Counted from the first letter of the stretch, positions 34,286 through 46,573 are shown. The stretch is 64,000 nt of DNA from Phragmites australis (GCF_958298935.1 NC_084927.1:24936001-25000000), one strand, 5' to 3'. Program-made: numbers and translations. The notes: generated by a model from the sequence alone, not told the origin.

Positions 34286-36370
34286 GAATTTTTATTTTTA
34301 TTTTTATATTATTTAAATAATTTTTAAAAATATATGTGTTTGTTTTGAAATATTACAAATATAGACTCATGTTGCTCGTTGGAATGCCGATAGGAACCTT
34401 TGACGTGGCCTTCCAGTATGGACGAGCGACAGGTTGATATTTTGTTAGATTTTTTAAATATAAAATGATTAACAAAAATATTATTAAGTAACTGATGAAT
34501 AAAAATGTAATTGCACTTAATTTTATAGAAGCGTCGGCCTTTTCAAACATAACCTTTTGCAGATGTTAGTTTTTTCAGACATAGATTTCCTAGATGTAGC
34601 CTTTTCAGATAACTTGAACACTCCAGACAAAAGAATCAATTTGTTTCAACTATTTTTTTTAGACTTAGTTCATGAACTATCAAGGATTTTGAGTATTAAT
34701 AGGAGTGCATGAAATCGCATCAAGCTCTCATACTCCCCCTAAAATGGCCTCTGATCCACTCCCAAAGAAATATATGCTAGTTCCTACGCCTGCTAGGGTG
34801 AAAGTGCCGAAGTGTTTGTGTGGAGAACTTTGTAGGTTGAAGAAATCTAACGACTTCTCAAACACCTTCGAAAGGAGGTTTTTCATGTGTCCTAATTACT
34901 AGTATGACCCATCAAAGGGTAGCCTCCCTGGTGGTTACCGTCAGGTAAACTCTTGTGGCCAAACTACATTACAACTATCTGTCATTTAGCACTGACCTTT
35001 CTTATCTTTGTTGGTAGTCTCCGCCACCTCTCTAGAGTTTATACAGTGGATGGATACTAAGCAGTCGCAAGTAGATATGAGCCTCCTACGCAACAAGCAT
35101 CGAATGGCATGGAGATGATTGAACAAACGAAAGTGGATGAAGGGAGGGAAGCTAAGCGCAAACACATGCAGGAGGAGCAAAGGAAGCTGAGAGAGGAGTA
35201 GGCCTGCCAGGACAAGGAGGCACGTGTGGCGGAGAGAGAGAGGAAGCGCAAAAAAGGCATGTCAGGCATGAGAAGCTGGACCAAATGCTGCGAGGAATGG
35301 AAAGTATACACGTTGAACTCAGTAGAGTAGCGGTTGTAATCGGGTTATTTATATTCCCTAATGCATGTTAGGTTTAGATGTCATACATGGCTTGGTTAGT
35401 AGGAAAGTGTACAATACATGCCATCACATATGTTCGCTGTTTGAGAAAGTTACGATTGATATGTGGAACCTGTAGCACATTGAGGTATTGTACCATGAAA
35501 AAAATAGAAAGAGAATCATAAATGAATAAGAGGAAATGTAGAATTACATAGTAGGGTAGTAACGTAGCATAATGGCATGTTCATAATATATGATGCATGC
35601 AATGTAGTCCATCAACTAGTCCCTAAATGTGTCCCGACTTGGGAATGATCCCCTTATGCTCAAAACTTTGTGGCTACATGCAGTCCAATGCTCTAACGTG
35701 GTGCGCTGAGTACGTGAGCGGGTTGGGTGGGACGACGGTCCATGAAGACTAGCCGATGGTAGCTGGTGTCATGTAGTCCTCCTAGGTCGACTGCGTGCCT
35801 GCGGGAGGAGTACCACAATGCTAGGAGGGCCTATCTCATACTGCGTACCACCGGAGCCAAGGAAGGTGTCAAAGTTAGCAAAAGTTCCCACCATGCTCTC
35901 CCTGATGACTTGCTCCAGATACTCCGTCCATAATGTCTTCGTAATCTACAAAGTTTGCAAGTGATTTATGGAGCAAAACATGTTAGCACAAATGCGAAAG
36001 TAATGGAGTTCATTATGTATTTTCACATAGGTAAATTAAAGACGATCTCTCTAAAAAATTTATCTTCACCAACAATAGATTCTAGTAGGGATTTACCACT
36101 TTTCTCTCATTCTCCTCTCATCTCCTCTCCTCTCTTATCTTCTTTTCTCCTTTCCCTCTCTCTGTCTTTTTAGTGCTAGCCCACGATGAAAATGAGCTAT
36201 CGAGCAGCCTTGTGCGATCTTTTATACTGCAACCTATCACCTGTTGAAAGGGTGATAGACCACCTGTCGCCCTTTCAACGGGCAGCATAAGTCTAGTTTT
36301 GCAATATTTCAAAATGGATGTATATATTTATAATTTTTTTATTTTAAAAAATAAATAATAAGAAAACATC
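34286..36370. mobile_element. Mutator-like element A with degenerate long TIRs
   Basis: A 12-bp direct repeat GACGTTTTTCAA flanks the element (34274-34285 and 36371-36382). The ends are inverted copies: about 34310-34400 aligns with the reverse complement of about 36250-36350 (shared TTTTGAAATATTACAAA and TAGACTCATGTTGC-like blocks). The interior carries a GRF zinc-finger/coiled-coil relic. A 9-bp duplication with long inverted repeats is the Mutator signature; the extra three matching bases could be chance. Confidence 0.65.
34741..35330 (+). pseudogene. GRF-type zinc finger / coiled-coil protein relic
   Basis: The frame opens MASDPLPKKYMLVPTPARVK, then VPKCLCGELCRLKKSNDF and ERRFFMCPNY, matching the GRF zinc-finger pattern CxCG...(G/E)RRFFxCPN. 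A stop replaces the usual acidic residue after PNY. Downstream, TKVDEGREAKRKHMQEEQRK, a stop, then a Lys/Arg/Glu-rich segment is the coiled coil that usually follows GRF fingers in transposon-borne genes of grasses. Probably element cargo, now dead. Confidence 0.6.
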
Positions 36371-36737
36371 GACGTTTTTCAAATGTGAGCTTCTATTCCA
36401 AGTAGACCAGGCCGTGGATCCTGTTACTGGCAATCGGCCCGACCAAAAGATCTCGAAGAGAATAGAGAAGTGCAAGGCTATGAGTCGGACTACGAGCACA
36501 ACTTCCGCATGTTTCGGCACCAACTTGCAGTGGCCTTCGCCGCGGTCCAGGTCCGAATGCATGGAGTACTGGCCTCACCAAGGTAACGAGCCCGGTTTTC
36601 TTCGGTACAACTGTAATGCTGGGCACCTAGGCCGTGATGACTCATGACATATGTTTTCGAGAGTTTTTATATATTTTTATTATTAATACTTAAATAAAAA
36701 GACTTCTGATGATAATATTTGCACAAATAAGCGTCTA

Positions 36738-36957
36738 CCGCCCTTTAAAAGGGCTGCAGCCCTTTCAGAGAATGGTAAGGATGACAACGTGGCACTGAAG
36801 GTCCTTACTGCTCTCTGAGAGTGCGGTTAGTCCTTACCGCCCTCTTACTGGGTGGGTAGGCCCCACCCTCGAGCGCTCGCCTTGCAGCGCCCCTTACCAC
36901 CCTCTAAAAGGGCGGTTAGCCCTTGCCGCCCTCCTAGGGGGCGGTTAGCCCCACCGC
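36738..36957. repeat. Palindromic subterminal repeats of element B
   Basis: Repeated short palindromes of the type GCCCTTTAAAAGGGC (36740-36754) and CCGCCCTCNTAGNGGGCGG alternate with TTAGCCCTTACC-like linkers. Subterminal repeats of this sort are potential transposase-binding sites; that role is inference. Confidence 0.6.
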
Positions 36958-37499
36958 TTGGATTTTTTTAATTTAACTTTTGTATACGCAATTTGAAAAA
37001 TAGTGCACATTCATTCGGTGGAAAATGTTGTGCAAAAATGGTCAAAACGGCATCACAGAGTAGTTATTTTTTGGAAATTTTTGATCGATGTAAATTTGTT
37101 GATATTTGTTTATTTATTTGATGTAAAATTGCATGAGTAATTCTTTTAGTGACGCAATATTGGGAGGATACAAAATCTAATTTTTCGAACAATTATAGTT
37201 GTGAAGCACTATTAGCATAAAACTCGGTACGGATGTTACATACGCTGACAAACATTACATGGGACATGGGGTTTGTTGTTGCTATACGAATGGACCCTAA
37301 CCATAAAGATATGATGACAACAAACATTGACATGTACGATACACCTAAAGACTAACCTAATAACATGTCGCTGCTAATCCCAACGTGCCTTGGTGAATGA
37401 AAATATGTCGGGTTATAGTAGATGCTCTCTACTAATTGCATGTAGGATATTTGCCCTTTGTCAAGGCATCAAGTTCACCCGCCTTAGCATGACGAGCGC

Positions 37500-37935
37500 T
37501 CTCCCACTTCCTTACACTCTTTGTTTCGCGTGCTTGAGCTGCAATGAGCTCCTTTGCTGCCTTCCTCATGCGCTCCTCCTCCTGCCGCTTCAGCCGTAGT
37601 TCCTCCTACTCTTGACGTTTGTACGCTTCCCTCCTCCACCTCATGCTCATGTCGACCCACCACTTCTGATCTTCATTTTGCTCCATATCAAACCATTTCA
37701 TGAAGTCATAGATAGATAGAGGAGACTGGACAAATAAAATAAGATCTGAGATTAGTAAAATAGTACATAAAATCGTATGAAAAGTGCCACATGAGTGATC
37801 TATATCGCTATACCAATGGGTACTCATACGGTCCATGTTGAGGCTTATCGTATTAGTAGTTGGCACACATGAAGAAGCGTAGGCCATAGGAGTAGGAGAT
37901 ATCCTGGGACTTGCAAAGCCTACAAGAGTCACCAC
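37500..37935 (-). pseudogene. Transposon accessory protein fragment with basic/acidic coiled coil
   Basis: The minus-strand frame includes LSIYDFMKWFDMEQNEDQKW and VDMSMRWRREAYKRQE, then a stop, with LRLKRQEEERMRKAAKE readable further on. It resembles the C-terminal part of GRF-finger proteins carried by grass transposons. Start and domains are missing. Confidence 0.4.
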
Positions 37936-38774
37936 AGAAGCATATCGACGGTTCGACCTCTTGGGGATGAAAATCCCCCAATATTTTTTTGGTGGGCTTG
38001 GTGAAGCTGATGAAGAAATTGTAGTTGAGAGAGCTGAGGAATGAGTGGTCTATCCATGGATGAGGGTGGGATTATTTATGACGGCCAGGGGCTAATGCCT
38101 GTATTGAGTGCATGGGCTTGGATGGGAGCTGGAGCATAGGATTCCCTGTGAAAGATAGAAAAGTTGTGGCATTGATTCTAGGCAGAGATTCCCTATGTCA
38201 GAATAGAGTTGTTATTTAATTTATAATTAAAGCTCTACCGTGTGATCACTTCATATCTACAGTCCGCGTCAGGACAGGGGTTGTCATTTCATGGTTAAAA
38301 CTGAGTTGTATGGTCACTTCATGTCTAAAGCCAGACTCATAACAGAGGTGTTGTCATTTTAAGCTTAAAGCTCTGTTGTGCCTGGATAGTACGTTTAAAT
38401 AATAAACTTACCATCACATTGATTAGACATAAAATTTACAAATAGTTCATAATATAGTATGTTAATATAACACAGTAACCATATACTCATCGAACTGAAC
38501 TAATGAAATGAAAATGTAAACAAAAGAAATACTCGTGGCTGGTATTTGCATAGTTCTTAGTTAATAGATGTTGAAACCCAGATCATCTTAAGATGGTGGA
38601 GGAAAGTAGCGACGCAAATTAGCGTAAGAATGCCAGTTGTGCTAGTCAATGCTATCAGGGTAAGATGGTTATCGTTTCCAAGGTGGTGATGCGAAGTTGT
38701 AAGGATGGGTACCAGTAAATCCACCATCATTTTTAGGTCATCATAGCACATCCTATTTCCTTGTCGGTTGTACG

Positions 38775-39393
38775 TCATCTCGATGTGGTGCGTAAACATC
38801 CTCTTACAGTGTTCTTTGAATCTTCTCTTGTATTGCTGCTGGAACGTCGAGGTATTGGGGGCATGAAATCATCATCCGCATCGTTCTCATCAATTTCTGG
38901 GTGAGTAGTAGAGGGCACCCCTGTACCCCTTAGGTTCGTTGAATGTTGTTGTCTTCTACACGAACCGGACATCAAACTCCCACAGAAGAGTATATACGTC
39001 ACCAAGAAATTTGTGATTTCTTCATTGATTAACTGTGTCTTCTGGGAATGCCTAACGCAAAAGAGGAGCATTTGAATCAATGAAAAAAAGATAAGTAGTA
39101 TGACCAAATAGAAAATGACGAACTTGAATATGGGATGCATACTGGCTAGACAATATCACTATTGTTCTTTGCCTCCTAGAGAAACCTAGTATAGAAGGAT
39201 GGTCAATTAGTTCGCACACTCTGAGATACGTTTGACGCTGCTCGTGCAAGAGGGCTCTAAGATTCTCGGTAGTTACATGTTGGAGCAGAACGGTTAATGT
39301 AGAACAGAAGGGTCTTGCATGCAATTTGATCATGATTTGAATTAGGTTGTTCTCCTTAAAGGGATCATCCTTCCCTTCATACACAACATGCAA
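38775..39393 (-). pseudogene. Transposon-borne protein fragment, function unknown
   Basis: Two overlapping minus-strand frames. The first reads HARPFCSTLTVLLQHVTTEN and LRVCELIDHPSILGFSRRQR; the second has a Ser/Asp-rich segment (DENDADDDFMPPIPRRSSS). I recall similar text in uncharacterised grass transposon proteins but cannot name a domain. It lies wholly inside element B. Confidence 0.35.
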
Positions 39394-39603
39394 GGAGACA
39401 TTAAGTGCTATACGTTTGGTATACCACCACCGTTGTGCAAGTGCGGGATTGTATGTGAAATGAAGATATCCTATGAGCTCAAAACCTATGGGAGGAGATT
39501 CTTCAGGTGCTCAAACATTGATCCTTCATCTGTGTGTCATGGGGTATTTAATTTATGTCATATTTCACATGATTTATCAACTTTTGTTCCGGATAGTAAC
39601 TAA
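39388..39603 (+). pseudogene. Second GRF-type zinc finger fragment
   Basis: The 71-residue frame reads FGIPPPLCKCGIVCEMKISY then YGRRFFRCSN, a good GRF finger with its Cys and GRRFF residues present. It ends soon after in unrelated sequence. It is a relic of the same protein class found in element A. Confidence 0.55.
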
Positions 39604-40588
39604 ATCATGCGTGTAGTCGTCCATTAGGCTTTGTGACTTCATAATATGGATTGACTTCAACATCAAAGCCGAGAAAGAGGAATGGGTCAACCTGTTGAAG
39701 AAATGCAACTAGCGTGCGGTCACGTGGGATTAAGAAATGCAGTAGTGACATTGTACGTAGTACATAAAAAGTAGACACGTCCGAATATGTAAGACTTGTT
39801 CACGAATCGAAGATGCATCATGAAACAAACATGTAAGTTCCAAAAGCAAAAGTAAAATCCTACCGCTGTCTCCCTCACTGCTGTCGGTCGTTCCCACCGT
39901 CATGGTCTCGTAGCCACTACTACTGGTTCGCCCTCACGTGGCCCCTAGAGTAGGTCAGGATGTCCAGTGGACCAACCTATCTAGTAGGCCTCGTAGCGAT
40001 CACAGGTCTCAAGGCCTCCTCTTGGGTCTGCTATGTCAGTAGTGGAGCACTGGGCAACTGGGATCGTGTGACGACGTCGTAGTCTGGTGTGACCCCGAAG
40101 AAGTCCCTCACGAGGTCGAACGGGGGGTCTGGTCTAGGCTCAGCCTCCTGACTCGGGTATGACAATTGCGATGGTGCCACTGTCGTCCATGTATAATCGA
40201 GGGGCCTGCGAACGGATAAATTTATTAGATACGGTAAATATGGAAATGAATGTATTAGTATAAAATGCAATATTATACATGTATGGTATGCAGGTACAAC
40301 AGTAGACGACTAGGCATGAGTGCCGAAGTAGGGTGAGAATGTTGGAGGTTCGAACAGTGGACGTGCGAACGGTCAATATCTGTTACATGAACATATACAT
40401 ACAGTTATGTGAACAACATATAACATACATGTATACAAAATTATATGAACATATTACAACATATAGGTACACAATCAAATACAAATGTAAGGTCCAAATA
40501 AAATGTACATATATAAGGCGAAAACCTTACAAATATAATATTGAGATACACTAAACACATTCATACTTGACCGTCGTCATGACCTCAT

Positions 40589-40756
40589 CTACACATCAGG
40601 TGTATTTTTCGGACAGTACTTGTATGTGTGACCTGTTTCATCGCATTTGATGTATCGCTTCACCCTTGGACCTACCTCGGATTCATTCATATCGTCTCGA
40701 ATCTGCCGAGTTAATCGACATCCCGGTGTGTACTTTATCCTCTCAAAGTTTGGCAT
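40589..40756 (-). pseudogene. C-terminal zinc-knuckle tail of a MULE/PMD-type transposase-like protein
   Basis: Fifty-five codons ending TAG read MPNFERIKYTPGCRLTRQIR, then DDMNESEVGPRVKRYIKCDE and TGHTYKYCPKN. The tail matches the usual RCxxCGxTGHTYKYCP end, but the first cysteine of the knuckle is Tyr. It abuts the right TIR, so the rest of the protein has been deleted. Confidence 0.5.
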
Positions 40757-40930
40757 ACAGAGAGAGCGGTAAGGGGTGGTGCTGCCATCATGGTATCCTT
40801 ACGATCCTCTGAAAGAGTTGCAGCCATTTTAAATAGCGGTGGGCATCTATTTATATAAATATTATCATCAGATGTCTATTTATTTAAATATTAATGATAG
40901 AAAAAATATATATAAAAACTCTGTTTTCAA

Positions 40931-41580
40931 TAGCACGGTTGCACGGGAAAAAAATGTTCCCCTCTCAAAAAGTAGGAGGACAGGAAGTAAGAAAATTTTG
41001 CTATAACATTGAATCTGAATATCAATGAGAATAAAGATTTGTTATTTACATGAAAACTGTTGGTGAATTGATTAAACTCAATATGATAAGAGAACCAAAT
41101 GTATGAAGTCCGAACCTGGATGACATAATTTTAACAAGCAAATAGTTGCAGTTCACTTAATAAGTCCACATAGCATGCCAGGCCCTTAGGGAATCGTAGA
41201 CACATGGGCATGATGGAACATGTGTACACTATTATATTCCTCTCATTTCTCCTCCATTATATTGCTTACTATGTTGGTGACATAATTGCCGAATAAAACC
41301 CATTGGGACCATTAATAGAATATGATTTTATGGACCAAATTTATTAAAACACATTGCTTATTATTTTGCCGAATAAAACGCATGGATTGATGTGCACCTA
41401 CTTTATTAAAGCAGAATGCGTTTGCACCCTTCGAAGACTTTCCCACAAATTCGATGCTATGAAATGATTGCAGAAAAAAAAGGTCGCATAAGGAAAAATC
41501 TGTGATTTTTTAGGACTTCGTTTCCTCCGCTTATTCATCCGATAAATATAATCTTCTGTGTATCCAGTCAAAAACCATAC
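40931..41580. other. Upstream flank of transporter gene A
   Basis: AT-rich with no recognised gene. It separates element B from the promoter of the intact transporter. Confidence 0.5.
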
Positions 41581-41588
41581 TTTATATA
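41581..41588 (+). promoter_or_regulatory. TATA box of transporter gene A
   Basis: TTTATATA lies about 140 bp upstream of the ATG at 41729, a usual distance for a plant gene. A run of cytosines (from about 41598) follows in the leader. Confidence 0.5.
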
Positions 41589-41728
41589 GCTGGTGCGCCC
41601 CCCCCCCCCCCGGCCCCTTCCCTCTCGTTCCTGTTCTCTCCAACCCAACAAGCTGAAGCCTGCAGGCCCGAAGCAAAACCTGCAAGCCCGACCCCCGGCC
41701 GGCGACGAGCACACGAGAGCAGTAACAG

Positions 41729-44700
41729 ATGGCGGAAGGAGGATTCGCCGCGGCAGAGGGCGGCCGGGTGCGGGACTACAGCGGCGGCGTGACGTTCTCC
41801 GTCGTGGTCACCTGCCTCATGGCCGCCTCATGCGGCCTCATCTTCGGCTACGACATTGGCATCTCAGGTCCGTACCTACTTCCAGCATGGTTCCAAATTT
41901 CACGTGCTCCGTAGCAGTATTAGTATACTGTAGAAACTAGAAACTAGTTCAAGGTCCTGCTTTACCTCTTGCGTTTGTCCCATGGCAGTAGCCACCAGTA
42001 CCGGAGCTTCAACAAAAATTAAAAGGGGACGGTTCAAAAGATTCATCAGTAAACTTATATAAAAAACTAATTTATTACTTGATAAATACATATTTACTGT
42101 GCATTACTAAGTATTTTTTTAATGACAAGAAGGGGCCAAGGCCTCCTTGGTCTCCATTAAGCTCAGCCAGTGGTAGCCAGCAAGCGAGTTCATTTTTCTT
42201 TTTATTTGGAAACCAGCAGGAGAATTCATGATTCCCACGAAAAAGGTAATATAACTGACTCTGGTTTCGCGGATGCGTTACGTTCTTCAATCCAGAATCC
42301 TTCTAGCTTTGCCTTTTCAAATTTGTAAACCTCTTCTCCCACCAAATAATCTTCTTAGTTCAGCGGCAGCCTTGCATATTTTTGTCACCAACTGTCGAAT
42401 TGTCAACTACTAGCAAAATTGACCGTGCATATGCACAGCTAGATTTAGAATTACTATGGTTCATTAATTGAAAGACTCCTGTACCATTGTAGGAGAAATC
42501 TTGGTTGCTCCTAATTTATTTAATTTGGTATAAAATTGTCATGATAAATGATAAATAAACACCAATACAATTATTTGCTTTAGATTACCTAGTGTCGACA
42601 CATTACTTATTCTTAGGCAATTGTACAAGCTACATCGATAAATATCATTACTTGGAAAGATCCTATTCATATCAAATATGATCTACCATCAATCTATGAG
42701 TTGAGGAGGGCCTTAGCATGAGCAGCACATGGGGGCAGAGAGCAGGATTCACGCGGCGGGCCACAGAGTGAGCGGTGCATGGGGTGGAGGGCGGGATTCG
42801 CGCAGAGGGCCTTAGCGCGAGCGGCAAAATGGCGGAATGGAGTTTTTGCACTCAGCGTGGCAAGGCTACAAGCGGCATGCTGGGGCAGTTGTTTTTTCAT
42901 GCGAATCTTCTCTAGTTTTATTTGGGCAATTTTGTAGGGCGATCATTTTTTAGCGATGTTGGTGGCAGCGAAAGATGGGGGTGATGCATGACCACACTCA
43001 TTAGTAAAGATAAAGCAATCCTCATTCATGCAAACCAGCCGTCCAAATTTCTCTAATTTCTTGCGCATGCATATTTATACGCTATAAATTATTTCTTTTC
43101 ATGTAGTGATTGATTCATCCATGTTCACATTTTTCTTCTGGATTTCCTCTTTTTGCCGCAATGTGCATGCATCAACAACATTAGACATTAATTCCTTCTC
43201 TCGTCTTTTGCATGCATGCAACACCATTTAATGGACCATTTTCTTTGTGATATGCATGTCATAATTATTGGTTCCACAATTTATAGGTTTTGGGTAGAGA
43301 ATTAATTATGCTGCGTAAATGTTGGGCTCAAACTATCGATTTTCAGTCCTAACATTAAGATATGTGGACGTTAAAGATTGTTTAGATCTATCATAACTTA
43401 TTTATTTTATATGAGTATAGATATAGATATGCATGCATCAACAATATTAGACATCAATTCTTTTTCTCGTCTTTTGTGTGCATGCAACACTACTATGTCA
43501 TTTAATGGACCATTTTTTATATGCATGCAATAATTATTGATTCCACAATTTTTGGGTTTGAGAGGAGATAATTAATTAAGCTCTGTAAATGTGACTCTAA
43601 CTATCGATTTTTTTAAAAAAAAAACTATAGCAGTATAGATAAGCGTATGCGAGCAAGCTTGTCTTTCAACTCGCTTTGAATGAGCATGACGCATACCCTA
43701 CGTGGGATAATTTTGCCGTATTGCATTTTTCCAAAACAGTATAATAATTTCATTATATGCTTGGAGATATGCATGAGATCACCTTGCATGTGTGCTTCAT
43801 ATATCCTTTAGCTTTTGTTATTCAAGTCATGCTTCTTACACGTGGGCGGATCCAGCGTGTAAGGAGAAGGGTACAGGCTCCCGCTCAATTTCTTATTTTT
43901 AGTGGATTTAGCTCTCTTTTTTTTTGTAATTGCAAAGTCACCATCACTTATATGTCCTCGCTCAATTTTTGACTGGGTCCGCCCCTGGTAGCTTGCAAAT
44001 AATGTTTTTCAGATTAAAGATCTTTAAAATAGACGAGACTTCTAAATAACACCGTCACGAAAAGGGTATGTTGCATCTGGTTTTTAAAATGCATCCCTGG
44101 CGCATGTATTATATGTACTGTATCCATTTGATGTACACCCGGTGGAAAGGTTATAACAGGACCGTGTTCCTTACTTTTTTTCTAGTATATATCTTTTTGA
44201 ATTATATTTATTAAGTTACTATGCACCAATACGGAAAAGACATAAGCTAATAGAAAAAATAAACAATTCACTTATACTTCAACAATATCGATTATTTCTT
44301 TGACACATTTTTTTTTCGTTAACTAAGGTGGTGTGACGCAAATGGAGTCGTTCCTGACAAAGTTCTTCCCGGAAGTGCTCAACGGGACGAAGAACACGAA
44401 GCGCGACGCCTACTGCAAATATGACGACCAGCTGCTCACGGCGTTCACCTCGTCTTTGTTTATCGCCGCGATGCTGTCGTCGTTGGTGGCGAGCCGTGTG
44501 ACGCGGACGGTGGGACGCCAAGCCATCATGCTGATCGGCGGCGTGTTGTTCCTCGCAGGCTCCGCCGTCAATGCCGGCGCCATCAACATAGCCATGCTAA
44601 TCGTGGGTCGGATGTTGCTCGGCTTCGGAGTTGGGTTCACTGCACAGGTCAAGTTCGTCAAAAGTCTATAGTGCAGAGGCCCAGTAATGTTCAATGTTCT

Positions 44701-45919
44701 ACGTCTTGGCCTAGTGTCTAAAGAAAATTAAACTGCAGGCGGCTCCTTTGTATCTCTCGGAGACATCACCGGCAAGGTGGCGCGGCGCATTCACCACGGC
44801 CTACAACATCTTCCTCGTGTTGGGTACACTGGCCGCAACCGTCACCAACTACTTCACTAACCGCATCCCGGGCTGGGGCTGGCGCGTGTCGCTCGGCCTC
44901 GCCGCCGTTCCTGCCGCCATCGTCATCCTGGGCGCCCTGTTCGTCCCGGACACACCCAGCAGCATGGTCTTGCGCGGCAAGCCTAACAAGGCCCGCGAGT
45001 CGCTGCAGAACATCCGTGGTCCGGGCGCAGACGTCGAAACCGAGTTCGAGGACATCGTCCGCGCCGTGGAGGAGGCGCGCCGGAACGACGAGGGCGCATA
45101 CGAGAGGCTACGCAGCAAGGGTTACCGGCACTACCTTGTGATGGTGGTGGCCATCCCCACGTTCTTCGACCTCACCGGCGTGATCGTCATGGCCGTGTTC
45201 TCGCCGGTGCTGTTCCGGACGGTCGGGTTCAGCAGCCAGAAGGCGATCTTTGGATCCGTGATTCTTAGCCTCGTGAACTTGACCTCGACATCATTGTCTT
45301 CCTTCGTCATGGACCGCTCCGGTCGCAGGTTCTTGTTTTTCACCGGTGGTGCAGCAATGATCATTTGCCAGGTAATCCTAAATCTCAATTTCTCATTTCA
45401 CATACTACAGAGCCATTAATTATGTCGTTCACAGCGTCCAGCTCAAATTTCTCACTCTCCTGTCACTCTTCAAATAAGCTGGCCATGTCATGTACGCTGG
45501 CTGATCATCTGGGGAACCACCACTCGGTGACGATGACGCGGAACTACGCAGTGGCCGAGCTGGTGCTCATGTGCTTGTACACGTTCAGCTTCGGCATGTC
45601 GTGGGGGCCGCTCAAGTGGGTGGTGCCGAGCGAGATCTACCCCGTGGAGATCAGGTCGGCGGCGCAGGCCATGACCGTGTCCATCGCGCTGTGCCTCTCC
45701 TTCGCGCAGACACAGGTGTTCACCACCCTGCTCTGCGCCATGAGGTACGCGATATTCCTGTTCTACGCCGGCTGGGTTCTGGTCATGACAGCATTCATCG
45801 CCGCGTTCCTGCCGGAGACCAAAGGCGTGCCGCTGGAGGCCATGCGGTTGGTTTGGGCGCGGCACTGGTACTGGAGGAGGTTCGTCAGGGATGCCAAGCA
45901 GGAGGTTCAAGTGAACTGA
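41729..45919 (+). CDS. STP/MST-type monosaccharide/H+ symporter A, complete, four exons
   Basis: Major-facilitator sugar transporter of the plasma-membrane STP class, 510 residues. Exons are 41729-41867, 44328-44647, 44739-45371 and 45479-45919; donors and acceptors are GT-AG with matching phases. Motifs in order: [19 protein letters not shown] at the first helix and loop, [56 protein letters not shown] (in place of PES), [26 protein letters not shown] and [12 protein letters not shown]. Helix 7 reads [15 protein letters not shown] (from F295), so the glucose-contacting Gln-Gln and Asn of typical STPs are Phe-Asp and Ile. Substrate may therefore differ or activity be weak. Intron 1 is 2.46 kb and holds a MITE. 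Closest by eye to rice OsMST1-type proteins; the symbol is left open. Confidence 0.92.
43165..43615. repeat. Tandem duplication in intron 1 of transporter A
   Basis: About 180 bp starting GCATGCATCAACAA at 43165 recurs at 43431 (offset 266 bp), with shared blocks such as TTTAATGGACCATTTT and AACTATCGATTTT. The copies differ by point changes and small indels. Confidence 0.75.
43841..43987. mobile_element. hAT-like MITE in intron 1 of transporter A
   Basis: The left end CGTGGGCGGATCCAG pairs with the reverse complement of the right end CTGGGTCCGCCCCTG. The element is about 147 bp. Neither an open frame nor a clear 8-bp duplication is visible. Confidence 0.55.
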
Positions 45920-46362
45920 GAAAAAGATGGAGAATGCAGCAATAGAATAATGAACTGATGATTTACCACCCAAAATATCGACCCTTTAATTATGATATCA
46001 TCCTGTCAATGTAGCGTTTTCTCTCTCCTCGTTGTGCCAGCCTCGTGGGACAGTGCGTTGATGGTTTTTGCATACATCTCTCCCGGTGGACCGGAGGCTT
46101 CAGGAATTCGAAAGCTCGAATTGGTGCGGTGCGATCTTGTGAGCTGTGGCACGGCCGCTCATAGCCGTTTGAGAGGGAACGTCGCGAACAGCAACGGTAC
46201 AGCGCGAGTTGGACTGGCTCGTGGCCTTGGGCTAAAAGGTCCTAAGGCCCACGACAGAGTCTTGGGAAATCGAACTGCCTGGCGGTCGTGTCTGTACGTG
46301 TGGGCTGGAGGTCGCGTGCGATGCGAGATTTGATTTTCTGGTCTATTTATTTATATATATAT
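45920..46362. other. 3' flank of transporter A
   Basis: Contains the presumed 3' untranslated region. The open frame at 45992-46333 matches nothing known. Confidence 0.4.
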
Positions 46363-46573
46363 ATCGGAATTAGCAAAAGCGTTCATTTGAAAATTTACAG
46401 ATCTATATGTTTATCGTCTGTTGGATGGATGATAAGAACGGATGACAGGTTCACGTGGCTCAGTTAGATAGTTTTTTAAAGATAGACGGATAGTAATGAG
46501 TGGTGCCACGTGAACCTAACCTTCAGACCTGTAAATTTTAAAAATAGATGTGTATTTTTACTAATTCTAGAAA
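46363..46573. mobile_element. Palindromic MITE
   Basis: The left end GAATTAGCAAAAGCG...GAAAATTTACAG is the inverted counterpart of CTGTAAATTTTAAAAATAG...TTACTAATTC at the right. The arms continue inward (GGTTCACGTGGC against GCCACGTGAACC). About 210 bp, non-coding. The AAATTTACAGGT block is shared with the foldback element downstream. Confidence 0.65.

Larger units (their letters stand above)
36661..40921. mobile_element. Mutator-like element B with ~140-bp TIRs and near-perfect 9-bp target duplication
   Basis: The left end GAGTTTTTATATATTTTTAT (36661) is matched by the reverse complement of the right end (to 40921). Inverted homology continues about 140 bp, including the TGATGATAATATTT block and a GCCCTTTTAAAGGGC-like palindrome. 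Flanking 9-mers are TGTTTTCGA (36652-36660) and TGTTTTCAA (40922-40930), eight of nine identical. Inside are fragments on both strands: a GRF finger (39388-39603 plus), a transposase-like knuckle tail (40589-40756 minus) and other short pieces. No catalytic transposase is present, so it is non-autonomous. Confidence 0.75.

Noticed and set aside
44410..45973. Several minus-strand open frames over transporter A
   Set aside because: Antisense shadows in GC-rich coding exons; they lack domain similarity and splice structure.
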